Notes under the pieces: generated by a model
Seen by the model: the letters and a program-made list of their open reading frames with translations, nothing else
What the model was told of the DNA's origin: nothing
Database searches by the model: none
Source of the DNA: Trebonia sp963777905
Lineage (GTDB): Bacteria; Actinomycetota; Actinomycetes; Streptosporangiales; Streptosporangiaceae
Assembly: GCA_963777905.1 (NCBI GenBank)
Contig: CAVZSM010000002.1
Coordinates: forward strand, 124,001-188,000
DNA length: 64,000 nt
Direction of reading: 5' to 3'
Made by a program: the position numbers and the translations under genes
Shown: one piece after another, positions 15,429 through 22,948 of the stretch
Layout: every line of letters begins with the position of its first letter
Position numbering within the stretch: the first letter of the stretch is position 1

Positions 15429-16304
15429 CTACTCGACGATCTTGGAGATAGGGATCTCCAGGATGTCGTGGGCTCCAGCGGCCTTGAGGGCGGGGATGAG
15501 CGTGTTGACGCCGCGCTTGGGCACCACGGTCTCGACCGCGTTCATGCCCGAGTTCGCCAGCGCGGTGACCGTCGGCGAGGACATCGCGGGCAGCATACCG
15601 GTCACCGCCGCCAGCCTGTCCGCCGCCACGTTGAGCTTGAGCAGCACGTTCCCCCGTGCCTGGATCGCCCCGCGCAGCAGCAGCGCGATGTCCTCCATCG
15701 CGGCGCGCTTGTCCGCGTCCGCGCAGCTGACGGGGCAGGCGACGAGCTCGGTGTAGCTGGTCAGCAGGGTCTCAAGGATGCGCAGCCCGTTCTTGCGCAG
15801 CGACAACCCGGTCTCGGTGAGGTCGACGATCGCGTCGACGATGTCGGGCACCTTCGCCTCGGTCGCGCCGTACGACGGCACCACCATCGCCTTGACACCG
15901 TGCTCGGCGAGGAAACGCTTGGTCAGCGACGGGAACTCCGTCGAGATGCGGACCCCCTCCGGCAGGTCGGCGGCGGACTGCCACGGCGCCTTCTCCGGCA
16001 CAGCGAGCACCACCCGCACCGGGTTGGACGTCGCCTTCGAGTACTGCAGCTCGCCGAGCGAGACCACGTCCGCCTCGGTCTCGGTAATCCAGTCCCGGCC
16101 GGTGATGCCGATGTCGAACAGCCCGCGCTCCAGGTAGGACGGGATCTCCTGCGGGCGCAGGAACCGCACCCGCTCGATCCGCGGGTCGTCGATGGAGGCG
16201 TGGTAGTCACGGTCCGACGACCGCCGCACGGTCAGGTCGGCGGCGTCGAAAAGCTCGAGGGTGGCCTTTTCCAGGGAGCCTTTGGGCAGGACAAGCGAGA
16301 GCAT
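15429..16304 (-). CDS. hisG: ATP phosphoribosyltransferase (long form)
   Basis: First step of histidine biosynthesis, joining ATP and PRPP. The 291-residue protein has LPKGSLEKATLELF at the start, the PRPP/catalytic region (DIGITGRDWI), and the C-terminal ACT-like regulatory domain of the long form, ending GAHDILEIPISKIVE, so it is a HisZ-independent, histidine-inhibited enzyme. It lies 48 bases after ribH and probably belongs to the ribE-ribBA-ribH transcription unit. The hisE gene that often stands between ribH and hisG in actinobacteria is absent. Confidence 0.95.
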   Translation of the reverse strand: MLSLVLPKGSLEKATLELFDAADLTVRRSSDRDYHASIDDPRIERVRFLRPQEIPSYLERGLFDIGITGRDWITETEADVVSLGELQYSKATSNPVRVVLAVPEKAPWQSAADLPEGVRISTEFPSLTKRFLAEHGVKAMVVPSYGATEAKVPDIVDAIVDLTETGLSLRKNGLRILETLLTSYTELVACPVSCADADKRAAMEDIALLLRGAIQARGNVLLKLNVAADRLAAVTGMLPAMSSPTVTALANSGMNAVETVVPKRGVNTLIPALKAAGAHDILEIPISKIVE

Positions 16305-16352
16305 GAAAGTTCTTTCTATTCCGAACGTACGGTGGCGACTGTAGTGGCGAAG

Positions 16353-16853
16353 TTAATGTCGCGCGTTGTTCGGCAGGTCACCGCAGCGAATCGAGCGCAG
16401 CAGGAGCGCGGTGTCCAGCGCTGCCACGGCTGCCTCCCATCCCTTGTCCTCGCTGCTGTCCGGCAGCCCGCAGCGATCGCGGGCCTCCTGGAGCGTGTTA
16501 CACGTTAGCACGCCGTTACCGACGGGCGTCTGCGCGTCCAGCGCGACCCGGGTCAGCCCGGCGGTCACCGCGTCGCAGACGTACTCGAAGTGCGGCGTCC
16601 CGCCACGGATTACCGCGCCGAGGCAGACCACCGCGTCGTAGTGCCTGGCCAGCTCCTGGGCGATGACGGGGAGTTCGACGGCGCCGGCCACCCGGACCAC
16701 GAGCAGGTCCTCGACGCCGCTCTCCTTGGCGGCGATGGTCGCCCGCTCCACAAGGGAGTCGGTGATCTCCGGGTGCCACCGGGTGCCCGCGATAGCGAGC
16801 GCCAGGTTCGCGGCGTCCACGACTGGGAGCCGTGGCCGTCCTTCGCCGCTCAT
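16353..16853 (-). CDS. ribH: 6,7-dimethyl-8-ribityllumazine synthase
   Basis: Condenses DHBP with the ribitylamino-uracil to form lumazine, the substrate of RibE. 166 residues. It has VRVAGAVELPVIAQELA, the phosphate-binding GAVIRGGTPHFEYVCDAVT with the catalytic His, and PVGNGVLTCNTLQEARDR. ATG at 16853 overlaps the ribBA stop (ATGA). Third gene of the FMN-riboswitch-controlled operon. Confidence 0.96.
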   Translation of the reverse strand: MSGEGRPRLPVVDAANLALAIAGTRWHPEITDSLVERATIAAKESGVEDLLVVRVAGAVELPVIAQELARHYDAVVCLGAVIRGGTPHFEYVCDAVTAGLTRVALDAQTPVGNGVLTCNTLQEARDRCGLPDSSEDKGWEAAVAALDTALLLRSIRCGDLPNNARH

Positions 16854-18154
16854 CCGGCTCGCTCTCCTGGAAGAGGGGTCAGTGGCGCCGGGGCCGGCAC
16901 CGATATCTGATGCCCGAGCCGGTCGCGCTTAGTCGTAAGGTACCGCAGGTTGTAGGGGGTCGTCAGCGATGGCAGCGGGATGCGGGTCACGCCGAAGCCG
17001 TGCTCAGCCAGCGCCGCCACCTTCGCCGGGTTGTTAGTCAGCAGCCGGACCGAGCGGACGCCGAGGTCGTCGAGCAGCTGGGCGGCCACCGAGTACTCGC
17101 GGGCGTCCACCGGCAGGCCGAGCTCAAGGTTGGCGTCCACGGTGTCCGCGCCAGCGTCCTGCAGCTCGTAGGCCTGCAGCTTGCTGAGCAGCCCGATGCC
17201 GCGGCCCTCGTGACCGCGCAGGTAGAGCACCACGCCCCGGCCGCGCTCGGCGATGGCGGCCATCGCCGCCTCGAGCTGCGCGCCGCAGTCGCAGCGCTGC
17301 GAGCCGAGCACGTCGCCGGTGAGGCATTCGGAATGCACGCGGGTCAGCACCTCGGTGCCATCGCTGAGGTCGCCGAGGACGAGCGCGAGGTGCTCGGCGC
17401 CGTCGATGTCGCTGCGGTACCCGTAGGCGGTCCAGTTGCCGTAGGTGTTCGGGATCTGGGTCCGCGCGACGCGGCTGACCAGCCGCTCGGTGCGGCGGCG
17501 GTAGTCGATCAGCTGCTCGATCGAGATCAGCGCCAGGCCGTGCTCAGCGGCGAACTCGCGCAGCTTCGGCAGCCGCATCATCGTGCCGTCGTCGTTGATC
17601 ACCTCGCACACCACGCCCGCGGGCGGCAGCCCGGCGAGCCTGGCCAGGTCCACGGCGGCCTCGGTGTGCCCGCGCCTGCGCAGCACGCCGCCGTCGGAGT
17701 ACCTGAGCGGGAACACGTGGCCGGGCCGGACGATGTCGTCGGGACCGGTCGTGCCGCTGGCGAGCAGCTGGATGGTCCTGGCGCGGTCGGCCGCGGAGAT
17801 GCCGGTCGTGATGCCGTTCCTCGCGTCCACGCTGATCGTGAACGCGGTGCCGTGGTGCTCCTGGTTCTGGCTGGTCATCTGCGGCAGGTGCAGCCGGTCC
17901 AGGTCGGGGCCGAGCATCGGGACGCAGATCAGCCCGCGCGCGTAGCGGATCATGAAGGTGAGCAGTTCCGGGGTTGCCTTGCTCGCGGCGAAGACGAGAT
18001 CGCCCTCGTTCTCCCTGTCCTCGTCGTCGACGACGAGGACAGGGAGGCCCGCCGCGACGTCCGCGATCGCGCGGGCAACCTCGTCGAGCGGCACGTCGTG
18101 GCCTTGCTCGTCGCCGGGGCCGATGGCGCCGGCCGGTTCAGCAATGCAAGTCAC
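16850..18154 (-). CDS. ribBA: RibBA: DHBP synthase / GTP cyclohydrolase II, second (complete) copy
   Basis: 434 residues. Domain 1 (about 30-230) is DHBP synthase: DDEDRENEGDL, HGTAFTISVDA, GITTGISAADRA, RRRGHTEAAVDLA. Domain 2 (about 235-420) is GTP cyclohydrolase II: HSECLTGDVLGSQRCDCG with the zinc Cys residues, LRGHEGRGIGL, and RLLTNNPAK. The two halves supply both branches of riboflavin synthesis. GTG at 18154 overlaps ribE by 4 bases, and the stop overlaps ribH. Its first 389 bases are almost identical to the gene at the left edge of the window. Confidence 0.97.
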   Translation of the reverse strand: MTCIAEPAGAIGPGDEQGHDVPLDEVARAIADVAAGLPVLVVDDEDRENEGDLVFAASKATPELLTFMIRYARGLICVPMLGPDLDRLHLPQMTSQNQEHHGTAFTISVDARNGITTGISAADRARTIQLLASGTTGPDDIVRPGHVFPLRYSDGGVLRRRGHTEAAVDLARLAGLPPAGVVCEVINDDGTMMRLPKLREFAAEHGLALISIEQLIDYRRRTERLVSRVARTQIPNTYGNWTAYGYRSDIDGAEHLALVLGDLSDGTEVLTRVHSECLTGDVLGSQRCDCGAQLEAAMAAIAERGRGVVLYLRGHEGRGIGLLSKLQAYELQDAGADTVDANLELGLPVDAREYSVAAQLLDDLGVRSVRLLTNNPAKVAALAEHGFGVTRIPLPSLTTPYNLRYLTTKRDRLGHQISVPAPAPLTPLPGERAG

Positions 18155-18810
18155 TGCGCACCTCCGAGCAACTTCTCCACGTACTTGGCGATCACGTCGA
18201 CCTCCAGGTTGACCGTCTCCCCTGGCTCCTTGACGCCAAGCGTCGTGCGGCTGAGCGTCTCTGGGATGAGGCTCACCTCGAACCAGTCGTCCCCGATCGC
18301 CGAGACGGTGAGGCTGATGCCGTCGACGGCGATGGAGCCCTTGTGCGCGACGTACCTGGCCAGGCCGGGCGGGAGGCCGATGCGGACGACTTCCCAGTGC
18401 TCGTGCGGCGCCCTGTGCAGGACGGCGGCGGTGTCGTCGACGTGGCCCTGGACGAGGTGCCCGCCGAGCCGGTCTTCGAGGCGGACCGAGCGCTCCAGGT
18501 TGACCTTGGTGCCAGGGGCGACGCTGCCGAGGCTGGAGCGTTTGAGGGTCTCCCCCATGACGTCTGCGGTGAACCCGCGCGGGCGCGGCAGCGCGGCGGC
18601 TTCGGCGCCGAGGGCGCCGGACGGGTCGTCCCTGCCGAGCCGGCCGCCGACGAGCCCGGTTACGGTCAGGCAGATGCCGTTGACCGCGATGGAGTCGCCC
18701 GGGCGGGCGTCCTCGGAGACCTTAGCGCTGCGAATCGCAATCCGGGCGTAGTCGCCCGTGTGGTCTATCGCCTCAACCTCGCCGAGGTCCTCAACGATGC
18801 CGGTGAACAT
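18151..18810 (-). CDS. ribE: Riboflavin synthase alpha chain, second copy
   Basis: 219 residues with the same two lumazine-binding repeats as the copy at 386-1018: MFTGIVE, GDSIAVNGICLTV, GGHLVQGHVD, KGSIAVDGISLTV and SLIPETL. The loop between GICLTVTG and the PRGF segment is 9 residues longer than in the other copy. The 3' 400 bases are about 99% identical between copies, the 5' 270 bases are clearly diverged. It opens the complete operon ribE-ribBA-ribH(-hisG), so it is probably the main riboflavin synthase. Confidence 0.96.
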   Translation of the reverse strand: MFTGIVEDLGEVEAIDHTGDYARIAIRSAKVSEDARPGDSIAVNGICLTVTGLVGGRLGRDDPSGALGAEAAALPRPRGFTADVMGETLKRSSLGSVAPGTKVNLERSVRLEDRLGGHLVQGHVDDTAAVLHRAPHEHWEVVRIGLPPGLARYVAHKGSIAVDGISLTVSAIGDDWFEVSLIPETLSRTTLGVKEPGETVNLEVDVIAKYVEKLLGGAQ

Positions 18811-18812
18811 CC

Positions 18813-18846
18813 GCGTCCTCCTCCGGTCCGTGGCTCCGGGGGACGC
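18813..18846 (-). promoter_or_regulatory. Shine-Dalgarno-sequestering hairpin, second copy
   Basis: GCGTCC and CCGG pair with CCGG and GGACGC around the GGAGGAGG site, as at 1021-1052. The stem is unchanged while the loop differs by two inserted bases, which supports the structure being selected. Likely expression platform of the adjacent FMN riboswitch. Confidence 0.6.
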
Positions 18847-18936
18847 GTTGGCCCGAATCGTCCGTGCCTAGCGGTCGTCCGCGCCTTCGCGCAGTCCGCC
18901 ACCGCCGGGCACGACCAGCCAAGACCGGCCGCGCGC

Positions 18937-19063
18937 GTGCTGCCTCCCATCCGGACTTTAACCGTCGGTCCCGGAATCTCACCGGGTCAGCCAGCCGCGG
19001 TTGCGGCCGGGTCGCGGACTATAACCGCCGGTTCGGAGTTTCACCGATCCCGGAGCACGCTTG
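18937..19063 (-). ncRNA. FMN riboswitch (RFN element), second copy
   Basis: Same ordered blocks as the first copy on the minus strand: GGGATCGGTGAAACTCCG, CCGGCGGTTATAGTCCGCGA, GGTGAGATTCCGGGACCGAC and GGATGGGAGGCAG. Differences from copy 1 fall mainly in the variable stem. It lies about 125 bases before ribE of the complete rib operon and should repress it when FMN is plentiful. Confidence 0.94.
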
Positions 19064-19437
19064 CTCTACGGCAACTAGTGTGCCACACCGGATATTCCTG
19101 GGAGAAACCGGGCACTGGGGCGATACCGGCGCGCGGGCACGCCGGTATCGTCAACGACAGCACACGCGCACGGCGATGTGGGTCGCATGGCGGACACTGT
19201 CATCAGGAAGCGCCGTACCACGCGGCCATCTGGGTGGCTTGAGGAGCTGGTGTTGCGGCGGAGGGTGAGGCGGGTGGCTGGCTCTGGCGGTCCAGGTGCG
19301 GGTGCCCGGTGGCGGCGCGCCAGGCCGCCCGCGGCCAGAGCCCGCCGCCATCGGGAAGCTCATGACTCGGACATACCCACCGCGCGCCGGTCAGCAGGCC
19401 CAGTAACTCTCGCTATTGAAGATCGGTTAGCCAGGAA
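19064..19437. other. Gene-free region upstream of the rib operon
   Basis: 374 bases between the FMN riboswitch and the 3' end of the helical-repeat gene. It should hold the promoter of the rib operon near its left end. The first bases (to about 19075) still match the sequence beside the first riboswitch. An open frame at 19178-19471 on the plus strand is Arg-rich and has no supporting features. Confidence 0.5.
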
Positions 19438-20136
19438 TTACCCGGGACGTCCCGCGGAACGCCGCAACTGATCGACGGCCTGCACCAGGTCTGGTCGCCG
19501 GTCCGCCGCCACATCCCGAAGGGGCTGCAGGGTGCTTAGCGTACTGTCGTAGACAAACGCGGGCGGACGCAGCCGATCTAGGTTCTTAAAGGTGCGCAAT
19601 GCATCCTGCTCCCCGAGGAGAAGTCGTATGGTGCCGAGGTCGCAGTAGGCCCACGGGTCTTTCTGCCGTACAGATTCAATCTGTCCGGCGAGGATCTTCT
19701 CGGCCTCCCCGAGCTCATCGGAGATCCCGGGAACGGCGCCTCCATCCTTCTCGAGCACGCCGGGGTCCAGCAATACGCGGCCGACCAGGCGGTTGACCCG
19801 GTTATAGGTGTTCTCTTCGTTGCGTTGTAGTTTTTCCTCGTACTCGAATCCTGCGTCATACGCTGCCAGTGAGGCTTCCAGGTGCCGCTGCCGTTCCTGG
19901 CCGTCTAGCATCAGGCCCCACCGTTTTTCGATGCCGCCCATTAGCCCATAGGTATCAGCAAGCTCAGAGCTGAGCCAACTTGGCCGGGGAGATGATGCAT
20001 CGGCCATCCGGGCCTTTAGGAGGCTAATGGCATCCTGAAGGTAACCAATGGCCTCCTCCCACTCTTGGTTGTCCCGGGCGATCTTCGCGGCGGCCTTCAA
20101 CGCGCGCACCCGATCGAGGAGGTCATCCATTGACAT
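19438..20136 (-). CDS. Helical-repeat (TPR-like) protein of the protease cassette
   Basis: 232 residues, almost all predicted helix, with a TPR-like pattern: KAAAKIARDNQEWEEAIGYL, HLEASLAAYDAGFEYEEKL, WAYCDLGTIRLLLGEQDALRTF. It may be related to the TRAFs-binding/TPR proteins found beside bacterial conflict proteases, but this is a guess from composition and context. No signal or membrane segment. Start at 20136 overlaps the protease gene by 14 bases; the alternative ATG at 20130 would give an 8-base overlap like the preceding junction. It probably provides a protein-interaction scaffold for the protease gene product. Confidence 0.65.
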   Translation of the reverse strand: MSMDDLLDRVRALKAAAKIARDNQEWEEAIGYLQDAISLLKARMADASSPRPSWLSSELADTYGLMGGIEKRWGLMLDGQERQRHLEASLAAYDAGFEYEEKLQRNEENTYNRVNRLVGRVLLDPGVLEKDGGAVPGISDELGEAEKILAGQIESVRQKDPWAYCDLGTIRLLLGEQDALRTFKNLDRLRPPAFVYDSTLSTLQPLRDVAADRRPDLVQAVDQLRRSAGRPG

Positions 20137-22180
20137 TATCGCTTTCTCGGGCGCGCCGATGAGATCTCCGCTGCTCCAGGAAGGTTTCTATGTCTTCTCG
20201 CAACCGAATATGCCGAGGAGTCGTGGAATATTTAAGTACCTGAATAACCAGGCTGGCGACCGTGACTAGTTCAGGGTCATCCTCAGGGAGGGAGCCGTCA
20301 TCTGCGGCACTGATATGCTGCTGGTACAGCCACGAGGCGATCCACTTCTCCCGTACAGCGGCTTGGAGTTCCGCGTCGAACTTCTCGTTATCGGCAAAAA
20401 GGACCAGACGTTCGGGGTACTGCTCCTGATCCACAGCGAAAATCAACTCCGCCGCTCGGCGTTGCTCAATGTGAGGCGGGGTGAGCATCGGATCCCGCTG
20501 CCATTCAAAGCTGCCTTGAGCCACTTGGAACGTTGCCGCCGCAGGGAGGGCCGACGACGGCTTCAGCCTACCTGGCAGTGGCGGCCTTGGCCATGAGCCA
20601 AGCGCATCCTCGAGCCCCTTGCGCGGATCTTCCCGGTCGTACACAACTGGATCGAGTAGATTGAGCAGCAGGTCATGTTGCTCCAGTCTGCCCGTTTTCG
20701 AATCGCTTGCGGAACGGTTATCCTTCGCGTAGCTGCGTTGGATGATGCACATCGGGTCGCGCTCTGAACAAGCCAGCCGCACCCCTAGCTCGAAGAAGAC
20801 ATTAGGACGCCACTCGGTCAAATCGACCAGGCACCATGAAGACCAGCGCATCTGTTCGTAGAGTGCCTGCCCGACCAGTCGCGGCGATCTCAGGTCCAGC
20901 ATCCGAAGGGCAGTCTTATATGTCTGGCCTTGGATGAGCTTGCGGAGGTCTTTCCGGTAGAAGGAGGAGTACTCCGGACTGAAAGAACAAAGAACGAGCA
21001 AGTTCCTGTCATCGTCCTTGGCCCAGCTTTCTGGGCGCGGTGCGCGGACCGCGTGGTAGGCAGGCAGGTCAAGGTAACTTGAGTCCCTGTCCAGATTGGC
21101 TGATCCCTCGGCCATCGCACGATGGAGATCCTGGTCAAAGTCATCGTCAGCGTACGAGAGGACTCTGGTCTCCTGAACGTTGAAGGGCAGTGTTGAGGAC
21201 AGTGCCGCGGGCTCTCCTTGAGTCACGCTGATCGTGACTCCGCGCCGGAGCACCGAACGGATCCCGAGCAACAACATCACGATTGGCTGGAAGGAGGTTA
21301 CGTCGGCGATCAGATATTTGGCCCGGGCCAGCGCCTTGACCGTAGCCGCCCAGTTCTCGGGTGATCTGACAGCTTCCAGCGCCCGGATTGAAATCGGCAC
21401 CTGGTGGAGTCCTTGGAATTGTATTTCCTCTTCCCGGTACCTCGTCAGCACGAAGCCCGCCTGCTCGACCAAGCCTGAGTCTGAACCTTCAGAACTCAGC
21501 ACCAGACAGAAGCGGCTAGGCAACTGGCCCAGGAATGACGGATAGATTTCCGAGCGGAAGTTGATGTCTTCGAAAAGGCGCTTTGCCGGGAGGCCGACGA
21601 GATTGTTGGATAGCATCCTGCGCGCATCGGTGATGATGCCGACCAGCCCGTTATCTTCGCCGAATTCAGTGGAGAAGACAGGAGCCCCGGAGATTCCTCT
21701 CCAGGAGTGCTCATACCCCGCAGAAACGATGTCCTCAGCCCTGAGAGCAAGCTCCCGGGGTCCTTGCCCGCCACTAATGCCGAAGCGGCCTTCGAGCGGC
21801 AAGGTCTTGCGGTTATTGTTCTCGTCGTCCGCAGCCGACTTGGAGTATGCAAACGACTTCCAGGTCCCGCTGTCTTTGTCCGTAACGAACAACGGCGGCT
21901 TCCACTCGCCGAACAGGCGGTCTGTGCGTAGCAGCATAGCGTCGACGTCGACGTCGCCTATCCATACTGGTTTCGCATCTGACCACTGATCCTTCTCCGG
22001 CCCGTCGATATCGGCCCGGACCCTGAAGTTCCAGTCTGGCCCATCGGCGACGTGACCAGCGGTGAGGACGAGATTGCCCGTCAGGAAGTAACCGGTGCCT
22101 ACGCTGTCGCCGGTTTGAGCGCCACGGCGGCCCGGTTTGGCCACAATCAGCGCGATGCGTTTGGGATCTAGCTCACTCAT
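20123..22180 (-). CDS. Trypsin-like protease fused to NDT/TIR-like domains
   Basis: 685 residues. Residues 1 to about 205 form a trypsin-like domain with a full triad: His43 (LTAGHVAD), Asp80 (VDAMLL) and Ser164 (RGISGAPVF). No signal peptide, so it works inside the cell. About 220-360 and 365-500 look like two Rossmann-like modules of the nucleoside-deoxyribosyltransferase/TIR-like kind: ARAKYLIADVTSFQPIVMLL in the first and SSWCLVDLTEWRPNVFFELG in the second, where only the second keeps the ...DLTxxxPNVxxELG pattern. The last 180 residues are unassigned. The start overlaps the Trypco2 gene by 8 bases (ATGAGTGA). GC content is visibly lower (about 57-62% in sampled lines) than in flanking genes. 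Inferred to be the core of a conflict system in which proteolysis and nucleotide sensing or hydrolysis are coupled. Confidence 0.75.
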   Translation of the reverse strand: MSELDPKRIALIVAKPGRRGAQTGDSVGTGYFLTGNLVLTAGHVADGPDWNFRVRADIDGPEKDQWSDAKPVWIGDVDVDAMLLRTDRLFGEWKPPLFVTDKDSGTWKSFAYSKSAADDENNNRKTLPLEGRFGISGGQGPRELALRAEDIVSAGYEHSWRGISGAPVFSTEFGEDNGLVGIITDARRMLSNNLVGLPAKRLFEDINFRSEIYPSFLGQLPSRFCLVLSSEGSDSGLVEQAGFVLTRYREEEIQFQGLHQVPISIRALEAVRSPENWAATVKALARAKYLIADVTSFQPIVMLLLGIRSVLRRGVTISVTQGEPAALSSTLPFNVQETRVLSYADDDFDQDLHRAMAEGSANLDRDSSYLDLPAYHAVRAPRPESWAKDDDRNLLVLCSFSPEYSSFYRKDLRKLIQGQTYKTALRMLDLRSPRLVGQALYEQMRWSSWCLVDLTEWRPNVFFELGVRLACSERDPMCIIQRSYAKDNRSASDSKTGRLEQHDLLLNLLDPVVYDREDPRKGLEDALGSWPRPPLPGRLKPSSALPAAATFQVAQGSFEWQRDPMLTPPHIEQRRAAELIFAVDQEQYPERLVLFADNEKFDAELQAAVREKWIASWLYQQHISAADDGSLPEDDPELVTVASLVIQVLKYSTTPRHIRLREDIETFLEQRRSHRRARESDNVNG

Positions 22181-22499
22181 CGTCCTGGCGGATCGACTTG
22201 GACGGCATGTCGCGGACCCGGAACCTTGATCCATCCGCCGTGACGGCGCTCAGGTTCAACGTGACTTTCTGGGAGGACGCGTTGGACTTACTTCCCTTGG
22301 CGCCGAGCGTGAGGACATAAATCTTTAGGCCGCCCCCTCCCTCGCGCGTGCCGGTTGTCGTGATCTCGACTTCGAGTTGGACGTCCTGGACCTCGAACTG
22401 CAGCTGCTGGCCGCGTGCGTTGAGGGCAGCGGTCTGGAGCTCTCCTCGTATCGCGTCCACATAATCCGCCAACGGTATGCCCGGCTCACCATCTGGCAT
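22173..22499 (-). CDS. Trypco2 (trypsin-co-occurring domain) protein
   Basis: 108 residues. It matches the Trypco2 family as I know it: an N-terminal LADYVDAIRGELQTAAL helix, a FEVQDVQLEVEITTT strand pair, then LTLGAKGSKS and SQKVTLNLSAVTADG. The family is defined by sitting next to intracellular trypsin-like proteases in multicellular actinobacteria, exactly as here; its function is not known. ATG at 22499 has GGGGGT just upstream; GTG at 22511 is the alternative. First gene of the three-gene cassette. Confidence 0.8.
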   Translation of the reverse strand: MPDGEPGIPLADYVDAIRGELQTAALNARGQQLQFEVQDVQLEVEITTTGTREGGGGLKIYVLTLGAKGSKSNASSQKVTLNLSAVTADGSRFRVRDMPSKSIRQDDE

Positions 22500-22948
22500 A
22501 TCGACCCCCACAAGCCATCTTGCCGATAAGACGAAAGACCAGCCTACGCTTGATTAGGGGCGCACCGGAAGTATCGCCTGACATAGACCTGATCATTCAC
22601 GGTGACCGGTCGCTGAGCTGGCGTGGCGGTCAGGCCGCGCTGCGGGGATGGGATGTATGACCCCTCCCGCGGCGGTCAACCTCTCATCGCCTATGGCACC
22701 TGGATGGCACAGTGATCATGGGTATACCCAGCGACTTTGATAGCGATCACTCGACGGTTAGGACCTCTGGGGGTTCCCTGCGAGCGTCGAGACATCGGCT
22801 TTGTGATTCCGGCCAGTAGGGGCTGGCCTTCTTGCGTGTGGTCTGAGGTGTCGAGGAGGGCGCAGGCGGTTCGGATTACCTGATATCGGGTGGGCGAGGA
22901 TGGCGGGAAGTTCGGCGCCCCATTTCCGCGCCCGTGTAGAACCGCGGG
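22500..22948. other. Gene-free region before the Trypco2 cassette
   Basis: About 450 bases between the cassette and the RyR-domain gene. It should contain the cassette promoter (AT-richer around 22530-22560) and the end of the RyR transcript. A short GGGTATACCC palindrome lies near 22720. No gene or integrase remnant was recognised. Confidence 0.45.

Noticed and set aside
19178..19471. Arg-rich plus-strand open frame of 97 codons
   Set aside because: No ribosome site, composition like non-coding high-GC DNA, and overlap with the end of the helical-repeat gene.
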